Below are positions 55,076 through 64,000 of a DNA stretch of 64,000 nt, piece by piece. The translations under genes were made by a program, and so were the position numbers. The number at the start of each line of letters is the position of its first letter. The first letter of the stretch is position 1. Under the pieces are notes generated by a model. That model saw only the letters and a program-made list of their open reading frames with translations. It was not told the origin of the DNA and ran no database searches. The DNA is taken from positions 124,001 through 188,000 of the forward strand of contig JAACZV010000004.1 of NCBI GenBank assembly GCA_009996515.1, in the 5' to 3' direction. The stretch is from Comamonadaceae bacterium. GTDB taxonomy: Bacteria; Pseudomonadota; Gammaproteobacteria; Burkholderiales; Burkholderiaceae_C.

Positions 55076-56017
55076 ATGAGAGACCATCACGCCGCCCCGC
55101 TCGCCGCTGCCTTCGCCGTGGTGCTGGTGTGGGGGCTGAACTTCCCGCTCTCCAAGGCGCTGTTCAACCAGATCGGGCCGGCCGGCTTCCTGGGCCTGCG
55201 CTACCTGCTGATGCCGCTGTGCGCCGTGGCCCTGCTGTGCTGGCGCTACCGGCTGCGCTGGCCGCGGCTGGACCGCAGCGAGGTCTGGCCGCTGGTGCGG
55301 CTGACACTGGTCGGCCAGGGCCTGCACCTGCTGGCGTCGACCTATGGCATGCAGGGCTCCACCGCCTTCAGCGCCAGCGTGCTGCTGGCCTGCGGGCCGG
55401 TGTTCACGCTGCTGATCCTGCGCTTCAGCGGCGTGGAACGGCTGTCGCCGGGCCAGGTCGCGGGCGTGGCGACTGCCGCGACGGGCGCGCTGCTGTTCAC
55501 GGCGGACAAGCTGCTGGGCGCCCAGGACTCGGGTTGGCAGGCCGGCCTGGGCGACCTGACGCTGCTGGCCGCCGCGGCACTGTTCAGTTATTACACGGTG
55601 GCGGCCAAGCCGCTGATCCAGCACCACGGCGGCGTGACGGTGCTGGCCTATGGCAGCCTGGTCTGCACGGCACCCATGCTGCTGTGGTGCGCGCCGCAGC
55701 TGGCCGCGCTGGACTGGGCCGCCCAGCCCGCCTGGGTGTGGACGGGCACCGTCTGGCAGGTGGCCGGCGGCGGCTTCCTGGGCTGGCTGGCCTGGGGCTG
55801 GGCCAATGCGCGGCGCGGCGTGGCCCGCACGGCGCCGCTGATCTATCTGATGCCGCTGGTCGCCGGCCTCGCCGCCTGGGCCTGGGGTGGCGAGCAGTTC
55901 AGCGCCCACAAGCTGATGGGCGCCGGCATCATCCTGGCCGGCGTGGCGCTGGCGCAGTTCAGCCCTTCGCGAGCCGGGCTTCCCGCACGTCAGCCACCGC
56001 CAGAGCCGTCATGTTGA
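55076..56017 (+). CDS. EamA/DMT superfamily exporter
   Basis: 313 aa with ten transmembrane helices in two EamA repeats (about 8-135 and 150-290). 'AVVLVWGLNFPLSKALFNQIGPAGFLGLRYLLMPL' is the characteristic first repeat. Members export amino acids, purines or other metabolites. Controlled probably by the divergent XRE-cupin gene. The last 19 codons overlap the convergent maeB gene by 59 bp; the tail '[16 protein letters not shown]' is encoded there. Confidence 0.88.
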   Translation: MRDHHAAPLAAAFAVVLVWGLNFPLSKALFNQIGPAGFLGLRYLLMPLCAVALLCWRYRLRWPRLDRSEVWPLVRLTLVGQGLHLLASTYGMQGSTAFSASVLLACGPVFTLLILRFSGVERLSPGQVAGVATAATGALLFTADKLLGAQDSGWQAGLGDLTLLAAAALFSYYTVAAKPLIQHHGGVTVLAYGSLVCTAPMLLWCAPQLAALDWAAQPAWVWTGTVWQVAGGGFLGWLAWGWANARRGVARTAPLIYLMPLVAGLAAWAWGGEQFSAHKLMGAGIILAGVALAQFSPSRAGLPARQPPPEPSC

Positions 56018-58298
56018 CGATGCGGCGCACCGTCGCCGACGGCGTCAGGATGTGCACCGGCGCCGCGGCGCCCAGCAGGATGGGGCCCACCGTCACGCCC
56101 TGGCTGGCGCTGATCTTCAGCACGTTGAACAGGATGTTGGCGGCGTCCAGCGTCGGCAGCACCAGCAGGTTGGCCGCGCCGGTGAGCCGGCTGTCGGGCA
56201 GGAAGGCCTGGCGCACGCTCTCGGACAGCGCGGCGTCGCCATGCATCTCGCCATCGCATTCCACGTCGGGGTGGGCGGCCGCGAACAGCTCGTAGGCGCG
56301 GCGCATCTTCAGCGCCGACGGCCGCGTGCTGGAGCCGAACATGGAGTGGCTGACGAAGGCCAGCTTGGGCGGCAGGCCGAAGCGGCGCAGCTCCTCGCAG
56401 GCCATCGCGGCGATGTCGGCCAGCTCCTCGGCGCTGGGGTCGTCGTTGACGAAGGTGTCGGCGATGAACAGCGTCATCTTCTCCATCATCAGCGCGTTCA
56501 TCGCCGCGAACTGGCGCGCGCCCTCGCGCAGGCCCACCAGGTCGCGCACCTGATCCAGGTGGCGGTCGAAGCGGCCCACCAGGCCGCAGATCATCGCGTC
56601 GGCATCGCCCAGCTCGAGGGCCAGCGCACCGATGGCCGTGTTGGAGCGGCGCACGGCCGACTTGGCCATCTCCGGCGTGAAGCCGTTGCGCTTCATGCGC
56701 GCGTGGTAGGCCTCCCAGTACTGGCGGAAGCGCGGGTCGTCCTCGGGGTCGATGACGGCCACATCCTGGCCCAGCTTCAGGCGCAGGCCGGCGCGCTGGA
56801 TGCGCGCGGCCAGCACCGCGGGGCGGCCGATCAGCGTGGGCTTGCACAGGCCCTCGTCCAGCGCCACCTGCACGGCGCGCAGCACGCGCTCGTCCTCGCC
56901 CTCGGCGTAGATGACGCGGGCCGGTGCGGCCTTGGCGGCGGCGAACACCGGGCGCATGAACATGCCGGTCTGGTAGACGAAGCGCTCCAGCGACTGGCGG
57001 TAGGCCGCCAGATCGGCGACGGGCCGCGTGGCCACGCCGTCGGCCGCCGCGGCCGCCGCGACGGCCGGCGCGATGCGCAGAATCAGCCGCGCGTCGAAGG
57101 GCTTGGGGATGAGGTACTCCGGCCCGAAGGCCAGCTCCTGGCCGGCATAGGCCGCGGCCACCTCATCGCTGGTCTCGGCCTTGGCCAGCGCCGCGATCTC
57201 GCGCACGCAGGCCAGCTTCATGCCCTCGGTGATCTTGGTCGCGCCGCAGTCCAGTGCGCCGCGGAAGATGTAGGGGAAGCACAGGACGTTGTTGACCTGG
57301 TTGGGATAGTCCGAGCGGCCCGTGGCGATGATGCAGTCGGGCCGCACGGCCTTGGCCAGTTCGGGGCGGATCTCCGGCTCGGGGTTGGCCAGCGCCAGGA
57401 TGATGGGCTGCGGGCCCATGGTCTTGACCATCTCCGCCGTCAGCACGCCGGCCGCGGAGCAGCCCAGGAATACGTCCGCGCCGGCCACCACATCGGCCAG
57501 CGTGCGCGCGGCCGTGGCCTGGCAATAGCGCCGCTTGGATTCGTCCAGCCGGCCGGCCTTGGCGTCCTCGCGCTCGCCGTGGATGACGCCGCGGGAGTCG
57601 CAGACGAACACGTTCTCGCGCTTCACGCCCAGACCCACCATCACGTCCAGGCAGGCGATGGCCGCCGCGCCGGCGCCCGACACGGCCACCTTGACCTGGG
57701 CGATGTCCTTGCCCACCAGCTCCAGGCCGTTGAGCAGCGCGGCCGACGAGATGATGGCCGTGCCATGCTGGTCGTCGTGGAAGACCGGGATGTTCATGCG
57801 CCTGGACAGCTCACGCTCGATGTAGAAGCACTCGGGCGCCTTGATGTCCTCGAGGTTGATGCCGCCCAGCGTGGGCTCCATCGCCGCGATGATGTCTATC
57901 AGCTTGTCGGGGTCGCGCTCGGCCAGTTCGATGTCGAACACATCGACGCCGGCGAACTTCTTGAACAGGCAGCCCTTGCCCTCCATGACCGGCTTGGCCG
58001 CCAGCGGGCCGATGTCGCCCAGGCCCAGCACGGCCGTGCCGTTGGTGATGACGCCCACCAGGTTGGCGCGCGACGTGAAGTCGGCCGCCAGCGCCGGGTC
58101 GCGCTCGATGTCCAGGCAGGGGTAGGCCACGCCGGGCGAATAGGCCAGCGACAGGTCGCGCTGGTTGGACAGCGCCTTGGTGGGCGTGACGGAAATCTTG
58201 CCGCGCGTCGGCGCGCGGTGGTATTCGAGGGCGGCGTCGCGCAGCGCGGCCTCGGCGGGCGCGAGCTGGTCCGAGTAATCGGCCTTGTTCTTGTCCAT
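55959..58298 (-). CDS. maeB: NADP-dependent malic enzyme with phosphotransacetylase-like C-terminus
   Basis: 779 aa. The malic-enzyme half 1-430 has '[18 protein letters not shown]', '[25 protein letters not shown]' and '[33 protein letters not shown]' (NADP site). Residues about 440-779 form a phosphate-acetyltransferase-like domain ('[23 protein letters not shown]', '[17 protein letters not shown]') that serves in allosteric control, as in MaeB. Decarboxylates malate to pyruvate, giving NADPH. Its 3' end overlaps the EamA gene. Confidence 0.95.
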   Translation of the reverse strand: MDKNKADYSDQLAPAEAALRDAALEYHRAPTRGKISVTPTKALSNQRDLSLAYSPGVAYPCLDIERDPALAADFTSRANLVGVITNGTAVLGLGDIGPLAAKPVMEGKGCLFKKFAGVDVFDIELAERDPDKLIDIIAAMEPTLGGINLEDIKAPECFYIERELSRRMNIPVFHDDQHGTAIISSAALLNGLELVGKDIAQVKVAVSGAGAAAIACLDVMVGLGVKRENVFVCDSRGVIHGEREDAKAGRLDESKRRYCQATAARTLADVVAGADVFLGCSAAGVLTAEMVKTMGPQPIILALANPEPEIRPELAKAVRPDCIIATGRSDYPNQVNNVLCFPYIFRGALDCGATKITEGMKLACVREIAALAKAETSDEVAAAYAGQELAFGPEYLIPKPFDARLILRIAPAVAAAAAADGVATRPVADLAAYRQSLERFVYQTGMFMRPVFAAAKAAPARVIYAEGEDERVLRAVQVALDEGLCKPTLIGRPAVLAARIQRAGLRLKLGQDVAVIDPEDDPRFRQYWEAYHARMKRNGFTPEMAKSAVRRSNTAIGALALELGDADAMICGLVGRFDRHLDQVRDLVGLREGARQFAAMNALMMEKMTLFIADTFVNDDPSAEELADIAAMACEELRRFGLPPKLAFVSHSMFGSSTRPSALKMRRAYELFAAAHPDVECDGEMHGDAALSESVRQAFLPDSRLTGAANLLVLPTLDAANILFNVLKISASQGVTVGPILLGAAAPVHILTPSATVRRIVNMTALAVADVREARLAKG

Positions 58299-58540
58299 GA
58301 ATGCGTGTCTCCAGGGTAAGCCCGTAGATTACGCCGCGTTTCAGCACCCGCCGCGGTCGGATGCCCGCTCATCCATGCCGAAGCAGATAGCGCGCCTTCG
58401 GCGCGCGCACAGGCAGCCCCTGCCGCCGCGCGCCGGGCCAGAGGGGCTCGAACTCGAGGCGGAACTCGCCCGCCGGCAGCATCAGCGCGGAGCGGCGGGC
58501 CTGCAGGTCCTCCGAGCCCGGCGCGCCGCGCAGCAGGGCC
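58299..58540. other. maeB-pgk spacer
   Basis: 242 bp. A minus-strand frame (stop at 58369) encodes a short Arg/Leu-rich peptide ending 'GLPVRAPKARYLLRHG' without a convincing start or ribosome site; it overlaps the end of pgk if extended. I see no terminator. It may be a tiny unannotated gene or just spacer. Confidence 0.35.
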
Positions 58541-59734
58541 TCAGCCCGCCGCGCGCTTGCTGAGGATCTCGAAGGCCGGCAGCGTCTTGCCCTCCAGCAC
58601 CTCCAGGAAGGCGCCGCCGCCGGTGGAGATGTAGCCCACGTCCTTCTCGATGCCGTACTTGGCGATGGCCGCCAGCGTGTCGCCGCCGCCGGCGATGCTG
58701 AAGGCCACGCTCTCGGCGATGGCGCGGGCGATGGTCTCGGTGCCCTGCGCGAAGGCCGGGAACTCGAACACGCCAACCGGGCCGTTCCAGACGATGGTGC
58801 CGGCGGCCTTGAGCTTCTCGGCGAGCTTGGCGGCCGTCTTGGGGCCGATGTCCAGGATGAGGTCATCGTCGGCCACCTCGGTGGCGGCCTTCACGGCCGC
58901 GGTCGCGCCGGCCGCGAAGGTCTTGGCCGTGACCACGTCCTCGGGGATGGGCACCTCGGCGCCGCGCGCCTTCATCGCGTCCATCACCGCCCTGGCCTGC
59001 TCCACCAGGTCGGGCTCGGCCAGCGACTTGCCGATCTTCAGGCCCGCGGCCAGCATGAAGGTGTTGGCGATGCCGCCGCCGACGATGAGGCCGTCCACCT
59101 TGCTGGCCAGGCTTTGCAGGATGGTGAGCTTGGTCGACACCTTGGAGCCGGCGACGATGGCCACCAGCGGCCGGCGCGGGTTGGCCAGCGCCTTGGTGAT
59201 GGCGTCGATCTCGGCCGCCAGCAGCGGGCCGGCACAGGCAATCTTGGCGTACTTGGCGATGCCGTAGGTGGTGGCCTCGGCACGGTGGGCGGTGCCGAAG
59301 GCGTCGTGCACGAAGATGTCGCACAGGCCGGCCAGCTTGCGCGACAAGGCCTCGTCGCATTTCTTCTCGCCCTTGTTGATGCGGCAGTTCTCCAGCAGCA
59401 CCAGCTCGCCCGGCGCGACGGACACGGCGTCGACCCAGTCGCGCTGCAGCGGCACCGGGCGGCCCAGCAGCTCGGCCATGCGCTGGGCCACCGGCGCCAG
59501 CGAATCCTCGGGCTTGAACTCGCCTTCGGTCGGGCGGCCCAGATGGGACGTGACCATGACGGCCGCGCCGGCGTCCAGCGCCATCTTGATGGCCGGCAGC
59601 GAGGCGCGGATGCGGGTGTCCTCGGTGATCTGGCCGTTGTCGTCCTGCGGCACGTTGAGGTCGGCGCGGATGAAGACGCGCTGGCCGGCCACCTTGCCGG
59701 CGGCGATCAGGTCGGAGAAGCGGATGACGTTCAT
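58541..59734 (-). CDS. pgk: Phosphoglycerate kinase
   Basis: 397 aa. '[31 protein letters not shown]' near residue 19, '[11 protein letters not shown]' near 58, '[23 protein letters not shown]' near 113, '[19 protein letters not shown]' near 194 and the C-terminal '[16 protein letters not shown]...[11 protein letters not shown]' are standard. ENxRxxxGE carries Cys in place of Val/Phe, common in betaproteobacteria. ATP-forming step of glycolysis. The start MNVIRFSDL was chosen over a 65-codon frame extension with no similarity. Confidence 0.97.
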   Translation of the reverse strand: MNVIRFSDLIAAGKVAGQRVFIRADLNVPQDDNGQITEDTRIRASLPAIKMALDAGAAVMVTSHLGRPTEGEFKPEDSLAPVAQRMAELLGRPVPLQRDWVDAVSVAPGELVLLENCRINKGEKKCDEALSRKLAGLCDIFVHDAFGTAHRAEATTYGIAKYAKIACAGPLLAAEIDAITKALANPRRPLVAIVAGSKVSTKLTILQSLASKVDGLIVGGGIANTFMLAAGLKIGKSLAEPDLVEQARAVMDAMKARGAEVPIPEDVVTAKTFAAGATAAVKAATEVADDDLILDIGPKTAAKLAEKLKAAGTIVWNGPVGVFEFPAFAQGTETIARAIAESVAFSIAGGGDTLAAIAKYGIEKDVGYISTGGGAFLEVLEGKTLPAFEILSKRAAG

Positions 59735-59821
59735 GGTCGGGCGGGAAGGGTTGATGACAAAGCTGCTGCGATTCTCGCCTCTGCTCCGCGCGGTACCGCG
59801 TTGAAACCGCGGCCCGGCGCC

Positions 59822-59998
59822 GGGCCGCCCCAAGCCGGCCCGCAGGCGAGACGCGTGCGGCGCTCGAGGGCTGAGGCCGGACACGGTGAGTCCGGTGGAC
59901 TCGCCGTGCCTGCCGAAGAGCCGCGTCACCGATGCAGCGCGGTCTGCAAGACCGCCCGGGCTTGCCCGCGTTCAGCGCGGCGAGGCCGGACGAGGGGC
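59822..59998 (+). repeat. Mosaic hairpin repeat, copy B
   Basis: Begins GGGCCGCCCCAAGCCGGCCC, ends GGACGAGGGGC. Inside are two hairpins: CACGGTGAGTCC/GGACTCGCCGTG (59882-59908, one G-T pair) and GCGGTCT/AGACCGC (59939-59955), then the block GCCCGCGTTCAGCG shared with copy A; about 40 of the last 49 bases match copy A. It fills most of the 270-bp gap between azlD and pgk. Confidence 0.7.
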
Positions 59999-60004
59999 GA
60001 ACGG

Positions 60005-60334
60005 TTACCAGCCGAGCCCGAGCTTCAGCGGCAGCATGACGGCCATGCCCACCAGGATGGTGCCGAGGATGCCGCGGCGCCAGAAGTAGTAGGCCGTCGC
60101 CGCCAGCGCCGCGGGCCAGCGGGCGTCCTGCCAGGTCGCGATGAGCTGGCCCTGGGTCATGAACACCTCCGGCGCGACGACGGCCACCAGCGCCGCCAGC
60201 GGCGCGACCTTTAGCAGCTCGCGCAGCCAGTCCGGGATGGGCAGCGGCTGCTCGCCGATCATGAAGAAGCCGCGCGTCAGCACGGTGATGGCGCCCAGGC
60301 CCAGCAGCGCGATCCAGGTCATGGCCTCGCTCAT
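60005..60334 (-). CDS. azlD: AzlD-like branched-chain amino-acid exporter small subunit
   Basis: 109 aa with three or four transmembrane helices: 'WIALLGLGAITVLTRGFFMI', 'LLKVAPLAALVAVVAPEVFM' and 'ILGTILVGMAVMLPLKLGLGW'. The TRxxF and KxAPxAxLxAxVxPE blocks are AzlD features. It works with AzlC to export branched-chain amino acids. The start overlaps the azlC stop in ATGA, so expression is coupled. Confidence 0.87.
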   Translation of the reverse strand: MSEAMTWIALLGLGAITVLTRGFFMIGEQPLPIPDWLRELLKVAPLAALVAVVAPEVFMTQGQLIATWQDARWPAALAATAYYFWRRGILGTILVGMAVMLPLKLGLGW

Positions 60335-61047
60335 GCGCTGCCCTTTCGCGCGTCCAGCCACCAGCCCACCGCGCCGGCCGCGACGATGGCGCACAGGATG
60401 TTGAGCTTGAGCGGCAAGGCGTAGGTCGCGATGGACACCGCGCCGGCCGTCAGGGCCACCCACCACAGCGTCTTCTCGGTCAGCAGCGAGTAAGACAGGC
60501 CCAGCAGCGCCAGCACGCCGGCGAAGCCTATGCCCCAGTGCGTCGGGATGCGGTCGGCCAGCAGGATGCCCGTGAAGGAACACAGCTGCCAGGCCGGCCA
60601 GTTGACGGCCACGCCGCCGCAGAAATAGCGCTGCTGGCCCGGCGCCGGCTGCGGGTCGGGATAGCGCTTCACGAAGTAGACGAAGTTCAGGTCGGCCGCG
60701 AAATAGGCCAGCGCCAGGCGGCGCACGCGCGGCAGGTGGCCGAAGTAGTGGCGCCACTGCGCGCTGAAGATGACGAAGCGCAGGTTGACGCAGAAGGCCG
60801 TGGCCAGCAGCACCCACAGCGGCGCGCCGGAGGCGATCAGCGGCAGCGCCGTCAGCTGGGCGCTGCCCGCAAAGACCAGCAGCGACATGCCGAAGGCCAG
60901 CGGCAGGCTGAGCCCGCTCTTCACCATGGCGACCCCGGTCACCAGGCCCCAGGCGGCCAGGCCCAGCGAGGGCGAGGCCATGTCGCGCGCGCCGCGACGG
61001 AAATCGGGGTCGCCAGCCAGCGCACGCAGCCTTGCAATCAAGTTCAT
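60331..61047 (-). CDS. azlC: AzlC-like branched-chain amino-acid exporter large subunit
   Basis: 238 aa with six to eight helices. 'GLVTGVAMVKSGLSLPLAFGMSLLVFAGSAQLTALPLIASGAPLWVLLATAFCVNLRFVIFSAQW' contains the AzlC signature FAGSAQ...NLR. Located in the inner membrane with AzlD. The pair is not near leucine genes here, but export of leucine or valine would complement the degradation cluster at 16-26 kb. Confidence 0.9.
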   Translation of the reverse strand: MNLIARLRALAGDPDFRRGARDMASPSLGLAAWGLVTGVAMVKSGLSLPLAFGMSLLVFAGSAQLTALPLIASGAPLWVLLATAFCVNLRFVIFSAQWRHYFGHLPRVRRLALAYFAADLNFVYFVKRYPDPQPAPGQQRYFCGGVAVNWPAWQLCSFTGILLADRIPTHWGIGFAGVLALLGLSYSLLTEKTLWWVALTAGAVSIATYALPLKLNILCAIVAAGAVGWWLDARKGSA

Positions 61048-61093
61048 GCGGCCATTGTCGACGCCGGCGCGGCCAGGCCCTGCCGGCGGGGGC

Positions 61094-61849
61094 TCAGTTC
61101 ATGCGCCGCACCTTGCCGCTGCCGGCGATGGACGAGCTGACCTCCGGCGAGCCGGCGTACTTCACGTCGCCCGAGCCGGCGATGGAGACGCTGAGCCGCC
61201 TCGTCGCGTTGACCTGGGCGTCGCCGCTGCCGGCGATGGTGACCTTGACCTCGTCGGCCACCAGCTCGGCGGCCTTCACGTCGCCGCTGCCGGCGATGGA
61301 CACGCTGGCGCTGGCGCAGCGGCCGGCCGCGACGATGTCGCCGCTGCCGCTGACCTTCATGCCCAGGCGCTCGGCGTCCAGGTTGGCGAAGCGGATGTCG
61401 CCCGAGCCGGCGATGGCCGCGTCGACGCCGCCGGTCTTCATGGCCTCGACCTTGACGGTGCCGGTGCCGGCCACCGAAACGGCGCGCAGCGCCGGCATCT
61501 CGATGCTGAGGCTGGGGTGGGCCGAGCTCTGCACGTTGACGCCCTTCCTGGGGGCGATCTCCAGCGTGCGGCCCTTGCTGCCCTCGACGATGCGGGTCTC
61601 GATATAGGGCAGCAGGTTGCGGTCGGCCTTGACCTCGACCTTGTGGCCCGAACCCTGGCGGATGACGACGTTGAAGCCGCCGCTGAGCGCGACGCCATCG
61701 AAGGCGCCGGGGTCGCGTGCCTCGGTGGCGATGTCGCCGTTGCCGGTGACGCGCTCGCCCTTGATGCTCCAGCTCCAGGCCTGGGCGGGGCCGCTGGCGA
61801 CGGCGGTGGCGAGAAGACCGAGGGCAAAGAGGCGGCGGGAGGTGTTCAT
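61094..61849 (-). CDS. Secreted GIN-domain (DUF2807) protein
   Basis: 251 aa. A signal peptide 'MNTSRRLFALGLLATAVASGPAQA' precedes a beta-solenoid of about 20-residue rungs. The repeats 'AAIAGSGDIRF', 'MKVSGSGDIVA', 'VSIAGSGDVKA', 'VTIAGSGDAQV', 'VSIAGSGDVKY' and 'SSIAGSGKVRR' recur, the classical head/GIN (DUF2807) pattern. Members are periplasmic or surface proteins of unknown role. The DNA shows the matching GCCGCTGCCGGCGATG repeat. Isolated minus-strand gene between azlC and a lipoprotein. Confidence 0.9.
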   Translation of the reverse strand: MNTSRRLFALGLLATAVASGPAQAWSWSIKGERVTGNGDIATEARDPGAFDGVALSGGFNVVIRQGSGHKVEVKADRNLLPYIETRIVEGSKGRTLEIAPRKGVNVQSSAHPSLSIEMPALRAVSVAGTGTVKVEAMKTGGVDAAIAGSGDIRFANLDAERLGMKVSGSGDIVAAGRCASASVSIAGSGDVKAAELVADEVKVTIAGSGDAQVNATRRLSVSIAGSGDVKYAGSPEVSSSIAGSGKVRRMN

Positions 61850-61976
61850 GGCGGGCTCCAACGGGTTTGCGATGGTCGCCATGCTGCCGGGCCGCGGCGG
61901 CCTCGGCCCGGCGCAGGCGACGATGCGCAGATTCGGGGGGCTGAAATGCGGCTGGGCGCGCCGGCCCGGCACGCCG

Positions 61977-62348
61977 TCAGTGGCTCTTGGCCTTGTCAGA
62001 CGCCTTGTCGGACGCCTTCTCGGCGGGCGCGGCCTCGGCCTCGTCGGCGGGCGGCTTGACGGCCCCGGGACGCGGCACGACCGGTGCGATGCCCTCGAGC
62101 TTGTTCTCGCGCATGTACTCGTCCATCTCGCGCCAGCCGGCGTAGACGGCCGCCTTCTGGGCCTTGGGGTTGAGGATGTAGCAGTCCTCGATGGCGCGCA
62201 TCGCATGCCGGCAGGCGCTGCCTATGGCCTTGCCGTCGGCCTCCTTGGCCGCGGCCACCTTGGCGGGGTCGTCGATGCCCAGCTGCTCGCAGGCCGACAG
62301 GGCCGCCAGCAGGGGCAGGGCGAGGGCGACGACGAGCAGGCGCTTCAT
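61977..62348 (-). CDS. Small lipoprotein
   Basis: 123 aa. Signal 'MKRLLVVALALPLLAALSAC' with a lipobox LSAC (Cys20). The mature part contains two more Cys ('SACRHAMRAIEDCYIL') that could form a disulfide and 'GWREMDEYMRENKL'; the tail is Ala/Lys/Asp-rich ('EKASDKASDKAKSH') with a duplicated SDKA. Homologues in Burkholderiales are uncharacterised. Divided from htpX by 36 bp. Confidence 0.8.
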   Translation of the reverse strand: MKRLLVVALALPLLAALSACEQLGIDDPAKVAAAKEADGKAIGSACRHAMRAIEDCYILNPKAQKAAVYAGWREMDEYMRENKLEGIAPVVPRPGAVKPPADEAEAAPAEKASDKASDKAKSH

Positions 62349-62384
62349 GGGCTCAGGTATCGGCCGCCGGCGCGCGAACTTGAA

Positions 62385-63242
62385 TCAGCGCCGCGCGCCG
62401 CCCTGGGCCATCGCGAGCAGGCGCGCGATGCGCTCCTCGGTGGACGGGTGGGTAGAGAACAGCCCGCGCAGGCCGCCGCCGGACAGCGGGTTCATGATCA
62501 TCATCTGCGCCGTCTCGGGGTGGGCCTCGGCCGCCGCCAAGGGGATGCCCTGGGCGTAGCGGTGGATCTTGTCCAGCGCCGAGGCCAGCGCGGCCGGGTC
62601 GCCGGAGATCTCGGCGCCGCCGCGGTCGGCCTCGAATTCGCGGGCGCGGCTGATGGCCATCTGGATCAGGCTGGCCGCCAGCGGCGCGAGGATGGCCACG
62701 GCGATGCCCGCCAGCGGATTGGTGGGCCGGCCATGCTCGTCGCGGCCGCCGAAGAAGGCGGCGAAGTTGGCCAGCATGGAGATCGCGCCGGCCATGGTCG
62801 CGCTGATGGTGGAGATCAGGATGTCGCGGTGCGCCACATGGGCCAGCTCATGGGCCATCACGCCACGCAGCTCGCGCTCGGACAGCACGCGCAGGATGCC
62901 CGTGGTCGCGGCGACGGCGGCATGCTCGGGGTTGCGGCCGGTGGCGAAGGCGTTGGGCGCCGCCTCGTCGATCAGGTAGACGCGCGGCATGGGCAGGCCG
63001 GCGCGCTGGGCCAGCTCGGCCACCATGCCGTAGAACTGCGGCGCCGAGCTGGCATCCACCTCGCGGGCGTTGTACATCTTCAGCACCATGTCCGCGGAGA
63101 ACCAGTAGCTGAAGAAATTCATGCCGACGGCCACCAGCAGCGCCACCAGCATGCCAGTCTGGCCGCCGATCATCTGGCCCACGACCATGAACAAGGCCGT
63201 GATGGCGGCCATCAGGATGGCGGTCTTCGCGAGATTGAACAT
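62385..63242 (-). CDS. htpX: HtpX, membrane zinc metalloprotease
   Basis: 285 aa. Two N-terminal helices ('[19 protein letters not shown]', '[20 protein letters not shown]') precede the zinc site HELAH (131-135) in '[15 protein letters not shown]' with the third ligand in '[12 protein letters not shown]'. Two further helices lie about 150-200. Degrades misfolded inner-membrane proteins with FtsH. A start at MFNLAKT fits the family; an upstream extension has none. Confidence 0.95.
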   Translation of the reverse strand: MFNLAKTAILMAAITALFMVVGQMIGGQTGMLVALLVAVGMNFFSYWFSADMVLKMYNAREVDASSAPQFYGMVAELAQRAGLPMPRVYLIDEAAPNAFATGRNPEHAAVAATTGILRVLSERELRGVMAHELAHVAHRDILISTISATMAGAISMLANFAAFFGGRDEHGRPTNPLAGIAVAILAPLAASLIQMAISRAREFEADRGGAEISGDPAALASALDKIHRYAQGIPLAAAEAHPETAQMMIMNPLSGGGLRGLFSTHPSTEERIARLLAMAQGGARR

Positions 63243-63271
63243 CGGGGCGGGCTCCGTGAAGTGGCAGTTGA

Positions 63272-63290
63272 CGTGGCAGATGGTGCCACG
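63272..63290. repeat. Short hairpin between fmt and htpX
   Basis: CGTGGCA-GATGG-TGCCACG, seven pairs, in the 58-bp spacer. It has no T-tract, so it is either a weak terminator of fmt or leader structure of htpX. Confidence 0.4.
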
Positions 63291-63300
63291 CAAGAGATTC

Positions 63301-64000
63301 TCAAGCGTCGAAGCGCTCGCCGGTCGCGATGGGCCGGGCCTGCAGAAAGGCCGCGGCCGGGCCGCGCTTGCCGCCCGCGCGCTGCAGCTCGGTGAGCAGC
63401 AGTGCGCCCTCGCCGCAGGCGACGACCGGGCCCGGCGCGATGACCTCGCCCGGCTCGCCCCGGCCCTGGGCCAGCTCGGCGCGCCAGACCTTGATCGCCT
63501 CGCCGGCCAGCGTCGCGACGCCGCCGGGGAAGGGGTCGAAGGCGCGCAGGCGGCGCTCGATCTCGACGGCAGGCTGCGTCCAGGCGATGGCGCTCTCGGC
63601 CTTCGCTATCTTGTGGGCGTAGGTCACGCCCTCGGCCGGCTGCGGCGTGGGCGGCAGCGCGGCGGCCTGCAGCGCCTCGACGATGAGGCGCCCGCCCAGC
63701 GCGGCCAGGCGGTCGTGCAGCCGGGCCGTCGTGTCGTCGGCGCGTATGGGCTCGCGGCCCACCAGCAGCATGTCGCCGGTGTCCAGGCCGGCGTCCATCT
63801 GCATGATGGTGATGCCGGTCTCGGCGTCACCCGCCTCGATGGCGCGGTGGATGGGCGCGGCGCCGCGCCAGCGCGGCAGCAGCGAGGCGTGGATGTTCAG
63901 GCAGCCGCGCAAGCCGCCCGCCGGGCCGCTCCCAAGGGCGGCTTGATCCCCTCGGGGGATCGCCGGCGTACCCGCCGGCGAGGGGCGCCGGTTGCCCGGC
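63301..64000 (-). CDS. fmt: Methionyl-tRNA formyltransferase (C-terminal part; continues past the window) with in-frame repeat
   Basis: 233 codons are visible and open to the window edge. '[47 protein letters not shown]' contains the formyl-transfer His and the LLPxWRG loop, and the C-terminal domain ('[24 protein letters not shown]') is present. Just before GCLNIH, where homologues continue directly from a 'PR', about 29 residues of repeat C are read in frame, including [18 protein letters not shown]. The TTG at 63912 is inside this gene, not its start. The N-terminal domain lies beyond 64000, so whether the insert is complete is unknown. Confidence 0.9.
   Translation of the reverse strand, partial: PGNRRPSPAGTPAIPRGDQAALGSGPAGGLRGCLNIHASLLPRWRGAAPIHRAIEAGDAETGITIMQMDAGLDTGDMLLVGREPIRADDTTARLHDRLAALGGRLIVEALQAAALPPTPQPAEGVTYAHKIAKAESAIAWTQPAVEIERRLRAFDPFPGGVATLAGEAIKVWRAELAQGRGEPGEVIAPGPVVACGEGALLLTELQRAGGKRGPAAAFLQARPIATGERFDA
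63923..63986 (+). repeat. Mosaic hairpin repeat, copy C, inside fmt
   Basis: Begins GGGCCGCTCCCAAG, has the palindrome ATCCCCTCGGGGGAT and a CGCCGGCG/CGCCGGCG pair, and ends GGCGAGGGGC. Start and end match copies A and B, but the middle is shorter (64 bp). It is translated on the minus strand without a stop. Confidence 0.7.

Noticed and set aside
58369-58540. Possible small minus-strand gene between maeB and pgk
   Set aside because: No ATG/GTG with a ribosome site gives a convincing product, and the longer frame runs antisense-free through pgk in another frame only as a shadow.
63301-63912. A free-standing 203-aa formyltransferase-like gene starting at TTG 63912
   Set aside because: The frame is open to the window edge and the TTG is in the middle of fmt beside the repeat; no ribosome site precedes it.

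Overview
The window is a GC-rich chromosomal segment from a betaproteobacterium of the order Burkholderiales. The combination of a PPi-dependent phosphofructokinase, a cphA'/cphA cyanophycin locus, a PEP-CTERM protein, a YgiQ radical-SAM protein and the fba-purC-purE-purK block points to the Roseateles/Pelomonas/Mitsuaria/Rubrivivax group. That placement rests on gene content and protein similarity recalled from these groups, not on a search. Genes are tightly packed, with many ATGA or GTGA stop/start overlaps. I saw no tRNA, rRNA, CRISPR array, transposase or prophage gene.

Layout. 0-5.2 kb: purK (cut by the window edge), purE, purC and fba on the minus strand, with a plus-strand thioredoxin-TPR gene, a TPR-like gene and a gamma-glutamylcyclotransferase-like gene between them. 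5.3-7.7 kb: an unusual winged-helix/GHKL-ATPase/STAS-like fusion protein, then a PEP-CTERM protein behind a very good sigma-54 promoter. 7.7-12.1 kb: pirin, an FMN reductase, a heavy-metal-binding mini-protein and a two-subunit molybdenum hydroxylase (IorAB type). 12.2-15 kb: a TonB receptor. 15.2-26.5 kb: a TetR regulator divergent from a leucine/isovalerate degradation cluster (liuB, liuC, liuD, liuE) that encloses a complete bioA-bioF-bioD-bioB biotin operon. 26.6-30.7 kb: a second TonB receptor and three small genes. 30.9-34.3 kb: an HscC-type Hsp70 and its membrane J-domain-like partner. 34.3-40.2 kb: PPi-PFK, a response regulator with a degenerate GGDEF and an intact EAL domain, and YgiQ. 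40.2-41.4 kb: cold-shock protein, bacterioferritin-associated ferredoxin and bacterioferritin. 41.5-49 kb: the cyanophycin module (DUF1854 protein and ABC transporter, divergent from cphA' and cphA). 49.2-52.7 kb: two convergent pairs for envelope glycan/lipid modification. 52.8-64 kb: pyruvate kinase, XRE-cupin regulator with EamA exporter, malic enzyme, pgk, AzlCD exporter, a GIN-domain secreted protein, a lipoprotein, HtpX and a partial fmt.

How the parts fit. Biotin made by BioAFDB is the cofactor of the LiuB/LiuD carboxylase encoded around it. Two copies of one 15-bp palindrome lie exactly 23 bp from the divergent tetR and liuB starts, which suggests TetR control of the cluster. The cyanophycin module pairs a full synthetase with a paralogue whose Mur-ligase P-loop is destroyed. 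In the bfd-bfr gap, a Fur-box-like site sits between ferredoxin and ferritin. The central-metabolism genes pgk, pyk, fba and purCEK, which I remember as neighbours in many Burkholderiales, are all on the minus strand here but separated by about 47 kb.

The most unusual signals are small. A hairpin-rich mosaic repeat with conserved ends occurs three times, once read in frame inside fmt. A second, unrelated repeat (CACAGAGGCACAGAGACACA type) is translated in frame inside bioA. The fused HTH-ATPase-STAS protein could be a self-contained partner-switch regulator.
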